A stretch of DNA of 64,000 nt from Nocardioides sp. (GTDB lineage Bacteria; Actinomycetota; Actinomycetes; Propionibacteriales; Nocardioidaceae). The stretch covers positions 1-64,000 of the forward strand of contig NZ_JASBRN010000044.1 in the NCBI RefSeq assembly GCF_030149505.1. Reading direction: 5' to 3'. The notes below the pieces were generated by a model. The model ran no database searches. It had not been told where the DNA came from and saw only the letters and a list, made by a program, of their open reading frames with translations. The first letter of the stretch is position 1. Each line of letters begins with the position of its first letter. Positions 54,392-62,453 of the stretch are shown in pieces. The position numbers were made by a program, and so were the translations under genes.

Positions 54392-56173
54392 GTGAGCCCC
54401 GCCGACGACCCGAGTGCTGTGGCCGGCTCACGACGCCCGCGGGCCGACGACGAGCTCGTCCGCTCGGCGAAGGAGACGCTGATCTCCCTCGGCCTGCTGC
54501 ACAGCGCGGACACCCAGCCGGCCCGGGTCTCCGACGAGATCGACCGCAGCTGGCGTCGCTCCATCAGCGCCGGGGCCACCCACACCACTGGCGCCTTCCA
54601 GTTCGTCAACGAGTACGACGAGGACAGCGAGCTCTCTCGTGCTGCGCGACCCGTCCTCGACCGGCTCGCCGAGACCTTGCAGGACATGGGCACGGCGATC
54701 TTCCTGGCGGACCGGTCGGGGCAGATCGTGGCCCGGCGGGTCGCCGGCCACACCGAGCAGGTCCGCTTCGACAGCGCGAACGCCGCGGAGGGCTTCGACT
54801 TCTCCGAGGAGAGCATCGGCACCAACGGGCTCGGCACCCCGATCCAGGAAGGTGCCTCGGTCTTCGTGCGCGGGGCCGAGCACTTCAACGAGGCCCTGGA
54901 GAGTCTCGCATGCGCGGGTGTGGGGATCCGGCACCCGGTCACCGGTCGGGTGATCGGCTCCCTGTCGCTGGCAGCCCCCGCGGACGCGGCCGAGATGATG
55001 ATGCTGGCGATGACCCGGGAGGGTGCCAAGCAGATCGTGGACAACCTGAGCGCCACCGTCAGCAGGCGTGAGCTCACGCTCGGGCGGAGCTACCAGCGCC
55101 ACCGGGCCAAGGGACCCGTGATCGTGCTCAACAGCGACACCGTGATGACCAACGTCACCGGACTGTCGTTCCTCAACGTCGAGATGCACGCACGGTTGTG
55201 GGACTCCCTGCTCGCGAAGGACTGGGGCCGAGGACCCCACGAGCTGGAGCTCGACCTCCAGTCGCTGCATGCCCGGGTGCTCGCCCACCGCCTCGACGAC
55301 ACCGACGACGCGGCCTTCGCCGTCGAGATCCTCGACCGCAAGCAGGCCCGCCCTACCGGCAGGCCGAGCCGCTCTGCCCCGGTCCGCGACGCGTTCGTCG
55401 TCAACCTGCAGCGCACCGCTGCTCGCTCGGCAAGTGCCATCACCGTGACCGGTCCGGGCGGGTCCGGCAAGTGGTACGTCGTGCGCGAGTGGCTCCGCAC
55501 CGAGGGCCACGAGTCCCCGCTCGTCCTCGACGGAGGCGCGCTCGTCGGTCAGGACGCGTGGCGGGGCGACGCAAGGGACGCACTTGCGTCCGGCGGGGTC
55601 GTGGTGCTGCGCCGGTTCGAGGACCTCGACGCCGGCCAGGTCAGCGCCGTTAAGGCACTCGCGGACGACGCTGCGCCAGGACGACTGGTCATCACCGCGG
55701 ATCTCGACAGGTGCTCGGAGTCCGCAGTGCGGATCCTGTCCCAGGTCGCGGTGGGGATCGACGTCCCTCCGCTCGCCAGCAGGAGCCAGGAGTTGCCCAC
55801 CATCGTGCAGGCACTCCTGGCGGAGATCGATCCGCAGCACCGACCGGTGCTCTCCGCCTCGACCATGCAGTCACTGATGCGCTGGGACTGGCCCGGCAAC
55901 GTCGCCGAGCTCCGCCAGGTGCTCCTGGGCCTCGCCGCCGAGCTGCCCGGCAAGTCGGTCAGCCCCTACCACCTGCCCGAGCGGATGTGGGAGACCGCCA
56001 ACCGACGCCCGCTCACCCGGATCGAGGCGGCGGAGCGCAGCGAGATCGTCGCCGCGCTGCGCCAGGTCGACGGCAACCGGTCGAAGGCGGCCACCCTGCT
56101 CGGCATCGGTCGTACGACGCTCTACCGCAAGCTGACCGCCCTCGGGATCGACGACGAGGCGCTGCTCTCCTGA
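54392..56173 (+). CDS. GAF/degenerate AAA+/Fis transcriptional activator (AcoR/MimR type)
   Basis: This 593-residue regulator has an N-terminal region with FDSANAAEGFDFSEESIGTNG (GAF-linked, AcoR-like, residues ~60-225). A central NTPase-like domain has a poor P-loop (GPGGSGKW, about 354) and lacks the GAFTGA loop needed to contact sigma-54. A C-terminal Fis-type helix-turn-helix follows (GNRSKAATLLGIGRTTLYRKL). Such forms in actinobacteria activate ordinary promoters and control alkane/ketone monooxygenase genes (for example MimR). It lies between the ketone and PHA genes and is the natural candidate to bind the two 17-bp dyads, with the ketone or lactone as effector. Confidence 0.85.
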   Translation: MSPADDPSAVAGSRRPRADDELVRSAKETLISLGLLHSADTQPARVSDEIDRSWRRSISAGATHTTGAFQFVNEYDEDSELSRAARPVLDRLAETLQDMGTAIFLADRSGQIVARRVAGHTEQVRFDSANAAEGFDFSEESIGTNGLGTPIQEGASVFVRGAEHFNEALESLACAGVGIRHPVTGRVIGSLSLAAPADAAEMMMLAMTREGAKQIVDNLSATVSRRELTLGRSYQRHRAKGPVIVLNSDTVMTNVTGLSFLNVEMHARLWDSLLAKDWGRGPHELELDLQSLHARVLAHRLDDTDDAAFAVEILDRKQARPTGRPSRSAPVRDAFVVNLQRTAARSASAITVTGPGGSGKWYVVREWLRTEGHESPLVLDGGALVGQDAWRGDARDALASGGVVVLRRFEDLDAGQVSAVKALADDAAPGRLVITADLDRCSESAVRILSQVAVGIDVPPLASRSQELPTIVQALLAEIDPQHRPVLSASTMQSLMRWDWPGNVAELRQVLLGLAAELPGKSVSPYHLPERMWETANRRPLTRIEAAERSEIVAALRQVDGNRSKAATLLGIGRTTLYRKLTALGIDDEALLS

Positions 56174-56182
56174 CCTCGCCCC

Positions 56183-57007
56183 TCAGGCGCGGTGCCCTCG
56201 CCCGTCCGCTTCGAGGAAGTCGGTCACCGCCCGCGCGCTCGACTCCGGCCGGCTGAGCAGGAACATGTGGCCTCCGTGCGGGACCACCTCCAGCGTCGAC
56301 CGCGGAGCCAGCAGGTGCATCAGGCGCGCGTTGTGGACCGAGAAGACCGGGTCGTCGTCACCGTGCATGATCAGGGTCCGCTGCGCCAGCAGCGGCAGGA
56401 ACGGCACGCTCGTCCAGCCTACGAGCGCGAGCAGCTGACGTCGGTAGGCGCCCGCATCGACCTCGCGGACCAGGCCCAGTCGTTTCAGCAGCTCGGGGTC
56501 GTCGACGAAGTCGCCTCCGTAGACCCGCCGGACCAGCACCTCCCGGTTCGCCTCGCTGCGGTCCGGTCGCCAGAAGCTCGCGACCGTGGCTGGCGCGACC
56601 GGCACGCTCAGGAATCCCGGACTGGTGCTCGCCAGCACCACCCGCCGTACGCGCCGCGGATGCGTCAGCGCCAGCTGCTGGGCAGTGACACCACCCCAGG
56701 ACAGACCCAGCACGTCGAAGCGCTGGACGCCCAGCCGGTCCATCACCCGGCTGACGAAGCGCGCGTAGCCCATGACGGTGGGCCACCGGCCGAGATGCTC
56801 GGGCTGCACGTCGAAGGCGATCGTGGTCCGGGGGATCTGCTCGCGGAACTCCCCCCACTTCGCCTGGTCCAGGCCGACGCCGTGACACATGAGCAGGGGC
56901 AGGCCCCGGCTCCCCACCCCGCCTGTCTTCCGCACGCTCACCACCACCGCGTGCTCGCCCACCCTGACCTCGCGCGCGTCCTCGTCTACCAGCTGCACTT
57001 CGAGCAC
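56183..57007 (-). CDS. Alpha/beta hydrolase, PhaZ-like polyester depolymerase candidate
   Basis: This 274-residue hydrolase has nucleophile elbow GLSWGG (S103), acid in HGDDDPVFS and His in PHGGHMFLLS. The G-x-S-W-G-G elbow with a following AQQLALTHP resembles intracellular medium-chain PHA depolymerases (PhaZ). Placed beside phasin and synthase genes it would release hydroxyacids from the granule. The frame is open to a GTG at 57061, but that codon lies in a 13-bp hairpin, so GTG 57007 with GAGGAAGAG upstream is preferred. The assignment as depolymerase is inference; a simple esterase is possible. Confidence 0.7.
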   Translation of the reverse strand: MLEVQLVDEDAREVRVGEHAVVVSVRKTGGVGSRGLPLLMCHGVGLDQAKWGEFREQIPRTTIAFDVQPEHLGRWPTVMGYARFVSRVMDRLGVQRFDVLGLSWGGVTAQQLALTHPRRVRRVVLASTSPGFLSVPVAPATVASFWRPDRSEANREVLVRRVYGGDFVDDPELLKRLGLVREVDAGAYRRQLLALVGWTSVPFLPLLAQRTLIMHGDDDPVFSVHNARLMHLLAPRSTLEVVPHGGHMFLLSRPESSARAVTDFLEADGRGHRA

Positions 57008-57031
57008 CTCTTCCTCGTCCCGACATGACGC

Positions 57032-57068
57032 GGTCGAGGTGGCGTCCCCCGTGGGCGCCACCTCGACC
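57032..57068 (-). terminator. Terminator after the phasin gene
   Basis: GGTCGAGGTGGCG (57032-57044) pairs with CGCCACCTCGACC (57056-57068), perfect 13-bp stem with 11-nt loop. It lies 15 nt past the phasin stop and 24 nt before the hydrolase start. It should limit read-through and keep phasin in excess. Confidence 0.65.
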
Positions 57069-57083
57069 GGATGCCGCGTGCTG

Positions 57084-57401
57084 CTACTTCTTCTTGGCGG
57101 CGGATGCGGTCTCGCCCGCGGGCTTCGGCGCCGACTGCGCGGCGGCGACCAGCTGGTGCCCGAACTCGCGCTGGTTGGCGATCACCTTCTCGAAGGCGTC
57201 GTAGACGCCGTCGACCAGCGCCGCGGGCTGCGGGAACCGCTCGGACCAGGCGGCCGCGTCGGGCTGCGAGCTCTTCGGGGTCAGCGACTGGGCGGTCTGC
57301 GTCCAGAATCCGACCGAGCTGACCGCCGCCGCCTGGGCGGTGCGGACGTTGGCGAGCACCTGGTCGGTGACCTTCTGGACGTACTCCTGTGCCTGTGTCA
57401 T
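57084..57401 (-). CDS. Phasin-like granule protein
   Basis: This 105-residue amphipathic helical protein has QEYVQKVTDQVLANVRTAQAA, then LVDGVYDAFEKVIANQREFG, and a Lys/Ala-rich tail (ASAAKKK). Size and pattern fit the small phasins (PhaP) that coat PHA granules, the tail resembling DNA- or polymer-binding Lys tails. ATG 57401 has AGAGGAG upstream. A good promoter is present: TTGACG (57466-57471) and TAAAGT (57442-57447), within repeats likely bound by the divergent XRE regulator. Assignment is by composition and context. Confidence 0.7.
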   Translation of the reverse strand: MTQAQEYVQKVTDQVLANVRTAQAAAVSSVGFWTQTAQSLTPKSSQPDAAAWSERFPQPAALVDGVYDAFEKVIANQREFGHQLVAAAQSAPKPAGETASAAKKK

Positions 57402-57437
57402 CTGTTTGCTCCTCTGGGTGTGGGTGACGACGACCTT

Positions 57438-57500
57438 GCAAACTTTATGCAGCACTTGCTCGATGCGTCAAGTACCTCGCAGATGCTTGGTACTGTTTGC
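57438..57500. promoter_or_regulatory. Divergent promoter/operator region with nested inverted repeats
   Basis: Outer arms GCAAAC (57438-57443) and GTTTGC (57495-57500) enclose inner arms AGTACC (57471-57476) and GGTACT (57489-57494). The phasin promoter (-35 TTGACG, -10 TAAAGT) overlaps the left outer arm. The XRE gene -10 TACTGT (57491-57496) overlaps the right arms. This fits autoregulation of the XRE gene and repression of phasin. Confidence 0.6.
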
Positions 57501-57502
57501 GC

Positions 57503-57898
57503 ATGGCCGACCCGTGGACTCCGCAGCTGCAGGCGCTGGGCAGCTACATCAAGACCCAGCGGCAGCTGGCCGACCTGTCCCTGCGGCAGATGGCCGAGCT
57601 CGCCGAGGTCTCCAACCCGTACCTCAGCCAGATCGAGCGCGGCATGCACCAACCGTCCGTACGAGTGCTCAGATCGATCGCCAAGGCGCTCAACATCTCG
57701 GCCGAGTCCCTGCTCACACAGGCCGGTCTGCTCGACGCAGCCACCGGCGGGACCGAGGGCTCGGCCTCCGGCGTCGAGGCCGCGATCAAGGCCGACCCGC
57801 GCCTGACCCAGCAGGCCAAGCAGACGCTCCTCGCGGTCTACCGCACCCTGCTGCCGGCCGACCGCGATCCGTCGGGCGCCGACGGCTCGTCCAGCTGA
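57503..57898 (+). CDS. XRE-family regulator (phasin repressor candidate)
   Basis: This 131-residue protein has an N-terminal Cro/CI-type helix-turn-helix (GSYIKTQRQLADLSLRQMAE, NPYLSQIERGMHQPSVRVLR; residues ~15-70). A C-terminal helical part may sense polymer or phasin. Homologous regulators sit next to phasin genes in actinobacteria. ATG 57503 is 6 nt after TACTGT, leaderless. The gene is divergent from phasin and overlaps the convergent LysR gene by 61 bp. Binding to PHA granules as an inducer mechanism is known for PhaR proteins of other families and only inferred here. Confidence 0.8.
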   Translation: MADPWTPQLQALGSYIKTQRQLADLSLRQMAELAEVSNPYLSQIERGMHQPSVRVLRSIAKALNISAESLLTQAGLLDAATGGTEGSASGVEAAIKADPRLTQQAKQTLLAVYRTLLPADRDPSGADGSSS

Positions 57899-58791
57899 TC
57901 GATCCCGAGCAGGGAGTCCCGCACCGCGCGCACGGCGGGACTGCGCTCGTCGGCCCGCCAGGCCGCCCGCAGGTGCACGTCGGGAAGTCCCTCGGCCTCG
58001 CTCGCCGCGATGGGGACGAAGGTGACGTGTGGATCCCCCTGGTTGGCCGCGACCGATGCCAAGGTGAGAAGGCAGCCCACCTCGGCGCTGACGAGGGCGA
58101 GCGCGGTCTGCGTGTCAGGCGCCACCTGCGCGACGCGGGGCAGGAAGCGCTGCGCCTGGGCCAGTCGTCGTAGCCGGTCCGTCAGCACCGACCCCTCGTC
58201 GACAGGCAGGGAGACCAGCCGCTCGTCGAGCAGCTCGGCGAACTGGACGGCGTCGACGCCGGCGAGCCGGTGAGTGGCAGGGACCGCGAGCACCAGGTGG
58301 TCCTCCGTCACCACCCGGGCGTCGATGCCCTCCGGGACGACGTCCCAGCGGCCCATCGCGACGTCGGTCTCGCGCGTGGCCAGCTTCTGGATCGCCGCCA
58401 GCGCGAAGTTCTGGCTGGAGAGCTCGAGCTCGATGCCCGGTCGCTCCGAGCGCACCCGGCGGGCGAGGGTGGCGATGAGGGGATGGGTCGAGACGCCGGC
58501 GAACGCGACCCGCACGAGACCGACCTCCCCGCGCTCGGCCGACCGCGCGGCTTCGGTGGCGCGCCGCAGCGCCTCCATCACTTCGCGGGCGGGCTCGACC
58601 ATCGCCTGTCCGGCCGGGGTCAGCGCCACCGAGCGGGTGTTGCGGTCGAACAGCGTCGTGCCCAGCTCGCGCTCGAGCTGCTTGATGGTGCGCGTCAGGG
58701 GCGGCTGGGCCACGTGGAGACGCTCGGCAGCCTTGCGGAAGTGCAGCTCCTCGGCGACGGCGAGGAACGCGCGCAGCTGGGCGACATCCAT
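57838..58791 (-). CDS. LysR-family transcriptional regulator
   Basis: This 317-residue LTTR has a winged helix-turn-helix at the N terminus (AQLRAFLAVAEELHFRKAAE, HVAQPPLTRTIKQLE) and a substrate-binding-type effector domain (about 90-290). It is divergent from the acyl-CoA dehydrogenase operon, the standard arrangement for LTTR control of the adjacent operon. A dyad ATCA-N9-TGAT lies at 58803-58819, directly in the shared gap. The effector might be an acyl-CoA, adipate or similar. The gene overlaps the convergent XRE gene by 61 bp. Confidence 0.88.
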   Translation of the reverse strand: MDVAQLRAFLAVAEELHFRKAAERLHVAQPPLTRTIKQLERELGTTLFDRNTRSVALTPAGQAMVEPAREVMEALRRATEAARSAERGEVGLVRVAFAGVSTHPLIATLARRVRSERPGIELELSSQNFALAAIQKLATRETDVAMGRWDVVPEGIDARVVTEDHLVLAVPATHRLAGVDAVQFAELLDERLVSLPVDEGSVLTDRLRRLAQAQRFLPRVAQVAPDTQTALALVSAEVGCLLTLASVAANQGDPHVTFVPIAASEAEGLPDVHLRAAWRADERSPAVRAVRDSLLGIDQLDEPSAPDGSRSAGSRVR

Positions 58792-58802
58792 GAGATGAAG
58801 GT

Positions 58803-58819
58803 ATCACCGAATGAATGAT
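58803..58819. promoter_or_regulatory. LysR-type binding dyad
   Basis: ATCA-N9-TGAT sits in the 71-bp divergent gap, 7 bp upstream of the -35 of the acyl-CoA dehydrogenase promoter. It is a candidate site for the adjacent LysR regulator. Confidence 0.45.
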
Positions 58820-58825
58820 CAGGTA

Positions 58826-58855
58826 TTGGACGCGCAACAATACGACGCGCATAGT
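58826..58855 (+). promoter_or_regulatory. Promoter of the beta-oxidation operon
   Basis: -35 TTGGAC (58826-58831), 18-bp spacer and -10 CATAGT (58850-58855). The ATG at 58863 follows the -10 by 7 nt, so the transcript would be leaderless. Confidence 0.5.
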
Positions 58856-58862
58856 CGTGGGC

Positions 58863-60038
58863 ATGTACACCGGCAACCCAGAGGTCCCCGACGACGTCTT
58901 CGCCGACGTCCTCAAGCAGATCACCGAGTTCGTCCACGAGCGCGTCGTACCGCGCGAGCTCGAGATCATGTCCACCGACGCGATCCCCGACGACCTGCGT
59001 CGCCAGGCCGCCGAGATGGGCCTGTTCGGCTACGCCATCCCGGAGCAGTGGGGCGGGCTCGGCCTCGACCTCGTCCAGGACGTCGAGGTCGCGATGGCCC
59101 TGGGCTACACGTCCCTGTCCTTCCGCTCGATGTTCGGCACCAACAACGGCATCGCCGGCCAGGTGCTCGTCGGGTTCGGCACCGAGGAGCAGCAGGAGCG
59201 GTGGCTGCCCGGCATCGCGTCGGGTGAGATCGTCGCCTCCTTCGCCCTCACCGAGGTCGGTGCCGGGTCCAACCCCGCCGGCCTGCGCACGAGCGCCACG
59301 CCCGACGGCGACGGCTGGGTGATCGACGGCACCAAGCAGTTCATCACCAACGCCACCGAGGCCGGCCTGTTCGTCGTGTTCGCCCGCACCGCGCCGGCGA
59401 CCGAGAAGAGCACCGGCGTCGCGGTCTTCCTCGTCCCCGCGGACACGCCCGGCGTCGAGGTCGGCGTCAAGGACGCCAAGATGGGCCAGGAGGGCTCCCG
59501 CACGGCGGAGGTCAGCTTCGACCAGGTGCGTGTGGGCGCCGACGCGCTCGTCGGAGGCGACGGTGACGTCGGCTACCGCGCGGCGATGACGTCGCTCGCC
59601 CGAGGGCGCATCCACATCGCAGCCCTGGCCGTGGGTACAGCGCAGCGCGCGCTCGACGAGTCGGTGTCGTACGCCGCCAGCGCAACCCAGGGCGGCACGC
59701 CGATCGGGGACTTCCAGCTGGTGCAGGCGATGCTGGCCGACCAGCAGGCCGGAGTCCTGGCGGGCCGCGGGATGGTCCGCGAGGCCGCCCGCGCCTACGT
59801 GACGGGCGAGGACCGGCGCATCGCCCCCTCGGCCGCCAAGCTGTTCTGCACCGAGATGGTGGGCAAGGTCGCCGACCTCGCCGTGCAGGTGCACGGCGGC
59901 TCGGGCTACATGCGGGAGGTTCCCGTCGAGCGCATCTACCGAGACGTGCGACTCCTGCGCCTGTACGAAGGCACGAGCGAGATCCAGAAGCTCATCATCG
60001 GAGGCGGCCTCCTCCGCGCAGCTCGAAAGGCCTCCTGA
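58863..60038 (+). CDS. Acyl-CoA dehydrogenase
   Basis: This 391-residue FAD enzyme introduces the alpha-beta double bond into an acyl-CoA. Typical blocks are SFALTEVGAGSNPAGLRT (FAD/substrate loop), TKQFITNA, the C-terminal VQVHGGSGYMREVPVERIYRD and LYEGTSEIQ. The catalytic Glu region is near EGTSEI or on helix G. It is the first gene of a beta-oxidation operon; by context the substrate may be adipyl-CoA. A frame start 16 codons earlier exists, but ATG 58863 follows a CAT-type -10 by 7 nt. Its stop overlaps the next ATG (TGATG). Confidence 0.9.
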   Translation: MYTGNPEVPDDVFADVLKQITEFVHERVVPRELEIMSTDAIPDDLRRQAAEMGLFGYAIPEQWGGLGLDLVQDVEVAMALGYTSLSFRSMFGTNNGIAGQVLVGFGTEEQQERWLPGIASGEIVASFALTEVGAGSNPAGLRTSATPDGDGWVIDGTKQFITNATEAGLFVVFARTAPATEKSTGVAVFLVPADTPGVEVGVKDAKMGQEGSRTAEVSFDQVRVGADALVGGDGDVGYRAAMTSLARGRIHIAALAVGTAQRALDESVSYAASATQGGTPIGDFQLVQAMLADQQAGVLAGRGMVREAARAYVTGEDRRIAPSAAKLFCTEMVGKVADLAVQVHGGSGYMREVPVERIYRDVRLLRLYEGTSEIQKLIIGGGLLRAARKAS

Positions 60039-61246
60039 TGCTTCCGCTGGAAGGCGTCACGGTCGTCGCGGTCGAGCAGGCCGTCGCGGCCCCGCTGGCC
60101 ACGCGCAACCTGGCCGACCTCGGCGCCCGCGTCATCAAGGTCGAGCGGCTCGGCGGCGGCGACCTCGCCCGCGGCTACGACCACGTCGTCCACGGCACCG
60201 GCGCGCACTTCGTCTGGCTGAATCGGGGCAAGGAGTCGATCGCGGTTGACCTCAAGAGCGACGAGGGCCGTGCCGTCGTCAGGCGGCTCGCGCTCGCTTC
60301 CGACGTCTTCGTCCAGAATCTCGCCCCCGGCGCAGCCGCTCGGCTGGGGCTCGGCGCCGAGGAGCTTCGCGCCGAGAGGCCCGCGCTCGTCGTGGCGAGT
60401 CTGTCCGGCTACGGATCGGGCGGGCCGCTGGAGGAGCGCAAGGCCTACGACATGCTCATCCAGGCCGAGGCCGGGCTGATCTCGATCACCGGCACTCCGG
60501 AGGACCCGGTCAAGACGGGGATCCCCACCGCCGACATCGCCTCGGGCATGTACCTCTCGCAGGCCGTCGTCGCAGCCCTGCTGCGCCGCTACCGGACCGG
60601 TGACGGTGCGACGATCGAGGTGTCGATGCTGGAGGCGACCGTCGAGTGGATGGGTCACGCCCTCTACACCCAGATGCACACGGGGAGCCAGCCCGCTCGC
60701 ATGGGTGTGAGCCACAGCGCGATCGCGCCGTACGACGCGTTTCCCACCAGCGACGGCGAGATCCTGATCGGTGTGCAGAACGACTCCGGCTGGCGCGCCC
60801 TGGTCACCGCGGTTCTGGACGCACCCGCGCTCGCCGACGACCCCCGGTTCGCCACCAACGTGGCGCGCGTCGCGCACCGCGCGGAGTGCGACGCGGAGGT
60901 CGGTGCGCGGACCCGGCTGTGGAGCACGCGGGAGCTCGACGCGCGCCTGGCCGCCGCCGGCGTCCCGGCCGCCGAGATCAAGACCCTGGCCCACGTCGTC
61001 GACCACGAGCAGCTTCGCGCTCGTGACCGCTGGCGCAGTGTCGACATCGAGGGCGCGAGCATCGAGGGGCTGCTGCCTCCCGCGACCTTCGGCGACGTCG
61101 AGGCACCGATGGGGTCTGTCCCGGCTCTGGGCCAGCACACCCGCGCGCTGCTCGTGGAGTCGGGCGTTGACCCCGCGGAAGCCGATGCCGCCATCGGCCG
61201 TGGCGTCGCCTATCAGCTCCCTCGCAGCCCCGTCGGCGTCGCCTGA
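60038..61246 (+). CDS. CaiB/BaiF-family (class III) CoA-transferase
   Basis: This 402-residue enzyme swaps CoA between carboxylic acids. It has the family N terminus PLEGVTVVAVEQAVAAPLATR, the NRGKESIAVDLKS segment and the active-site Asp region MLIQAEAGLISITGTPEDP, AYDMLIQ. With acyl-CoA dehydrogenase directly upstream it probably activates a dicarboxylate, for instance adipate with succinyl-CoA as donor. Alternatively it makes CoA esters of hydroxyacids. It starts one base inside the previous stop (TGATG). Confidence 0.88.
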   Translation: MLPLEGVTVVAVEQAVAAPLATRNLADLGARVIKVERLGGGDLARGYDHVVHGTGAHFVWLNRGKESIAVDLKSDEGRAVVRRLALASDVFVQNLAPGAAARLGLGAEELRAERPALVVASLSGYGSGGPLEERKAYDMLIQAEAGLISITGTPEDPVKTGIPTADIASGMYLSQAVVAALLRRYRTGDGATIEVSMLEATVEWMGHALYTQMHTGSQPARMGVSHSAIAPYDAFPTSDGEILIGVQNDSGWRALVTAVLDAPALADDPRFATNVARVAHRAECDAEVGARTRLWSTRELDARLAAAGVPAAEIKTLAHVVDHEQLRARDRWRSVDIEGASIEGLLPPATFGDVEAPMGSVPALGQHTRALLVESGVDPAEADAAIGRGVAYQLPRSPVGVA

Positions 61247-61289
61247 CCCGGCCCCTCCCCCGAGCTCAACCCGCCTAGGAGACAACCCC

Positions 61290-62453
61290 TTGGAAGCATT
61301 CATCATCGCCGGCGCACGCACGCCGATCGGCCGGTACGGCGGCGCACTGGCCGGCGCCCGGCCCGACGACCTCGCCGCGCTGGTGCTGGGCGAGGCCGTG
61401 TCGAGGGCGGGCGTAGACCCCGTCGACGTCGACGAGGTGGTGTTCGGTGCGGCCAACCAGGCCGGCGAGGACAACCGCAATGTCGCCCGGATGGCCGCCC
61501 TCCTTGCCGGCCTTCCCGACACCGTCCCCGGCTTCACCGTCAACCGCCTGTGCGCCTCCGGCCTGACCGCCGTCGCCACCGCTCGCTCCCTGGTCGCGGC
61601 CGGTGACGCCGACGTGGTGGTGGCCGGCGGGGTCGAGTCGATGACCCGCGCCCCGTGGGTGACGGAGAAGCCTGCGAAGGCATGGGCCAAGCCCGGGGCG
61701 AGCTTCGACACTTCGATCGGCTGGCGTTTCTCCAACCCCCGGTTCGACGCGAGCACGACGCTGTCGATGCCGCAGACCGCGGAGCGGGTCGCCGAGCAGT
61801 GGAAACTCACCCGGTCCGAGCTCGACGAGTTCGCCCTCGCGTCCCACCAGCGGGCCGTCAAGGCCATCGAGAGCGGCCACTTCGCCGACGAGATCGTGCC
61901 CGTCGGAGCGGTCGACACCGACGAAGGGCCGCGGCGCGACACGAGCCTGGAACGGCTCGCCGGTCTCCGCCCGGTCAACGGTCCGGACGGCATCGTCACC
62001 GCCGGGAACTCCAGCTCGCTCAACGACGGGGCTGCTGCGCTGGTGATCGCCAGTGAGGCGTACGTCGAGCGGCACGGCCTCCGGCCCCGCGCCCGGGTCG
62101 TCGCCTCCGCCTCGGCAGGCGTCGCCCCCGAGATCATGGGGATCGGCCCGGTCCCCGCCACCCGCAAGGTGATGGAGCGCGTCGGCTGGTCGACCTCCGA
62201 CCTCGGCGCGGTCGAGCTCAACGAGGCGTTCGCCTCCCAGTCGCTCGCGTGCATCCGGGAGCTGGGGCTCGACTCGGAGACCGTCAACGCCGACGGTGGG
62301 GCCATCGCGCTGGGGCACCCGCTTGGCGCCTCGGGAGCCCGGATCCTGCTCACCCTGCTCGGCCGGATGGAGCGCAGCGACGTGAGCCGTGGTCTGGCCA
62401 CCATGTGCGTCGGGGTGGGACAGGGCACCGCGCTACTGGTGGAACGGCCGTGA
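61290..62453 (+). CDS. Acetyl-CoA C-acyltransferase (thiolase; 3-oxoadipyl-CoA thiolase candidate)
   Basis: This 387-residue degradative thiolase has its acyl-accepting Cys C88 in NRLCASGL. The His is in GHPLGASGAR and the second Cys in MCVGVGQG. It begins at a TTG codon with CTAGGAGAC upstream; no ATG or GTG gives the conserved N terminus EAFIIAGARTPIGRYGG. It splits 3-oxoacyl-CoA; with adipate as pathway intermediate this yields succinyl-CoA and acetyl-CoA as in PcaF. It is fourth in the chemical sequence though third in the operon. The next gene overlaps by 4 bp. Confidence 0.9.
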   Translation: MEAFIIAGARTPIGRYGGALAGARPDDLAALVLGEAVSRAGVDPVDVDEVVFGAANQAGEDNRNVARMAALLAGLPDTVPGFTVNRLCASGLTAVATARSLVAAGDADVVVAGGVESMTRAPWVTEKPAKAWAKPGASFDTSIGWRFSNPRFDASTTLSMPQTAERVAEQWKLTRSELDEFALASHQRAVKAIESGHFADEIVPVGAVDTDEGPRRDTSLERLAGLRPVNGPDGIVTAGNSSSLNDGAAALVIASEAYVERHGLRPRARVVASASAGVAPEIMGIGPVPATRKVMERVGWSTSDLGAVELNEAFASQSLACIRELGLDSETVNADGGAIALGHPLGASGARILLTLLGRMERSDVSRGLATMCVGVGQGTALLVERP

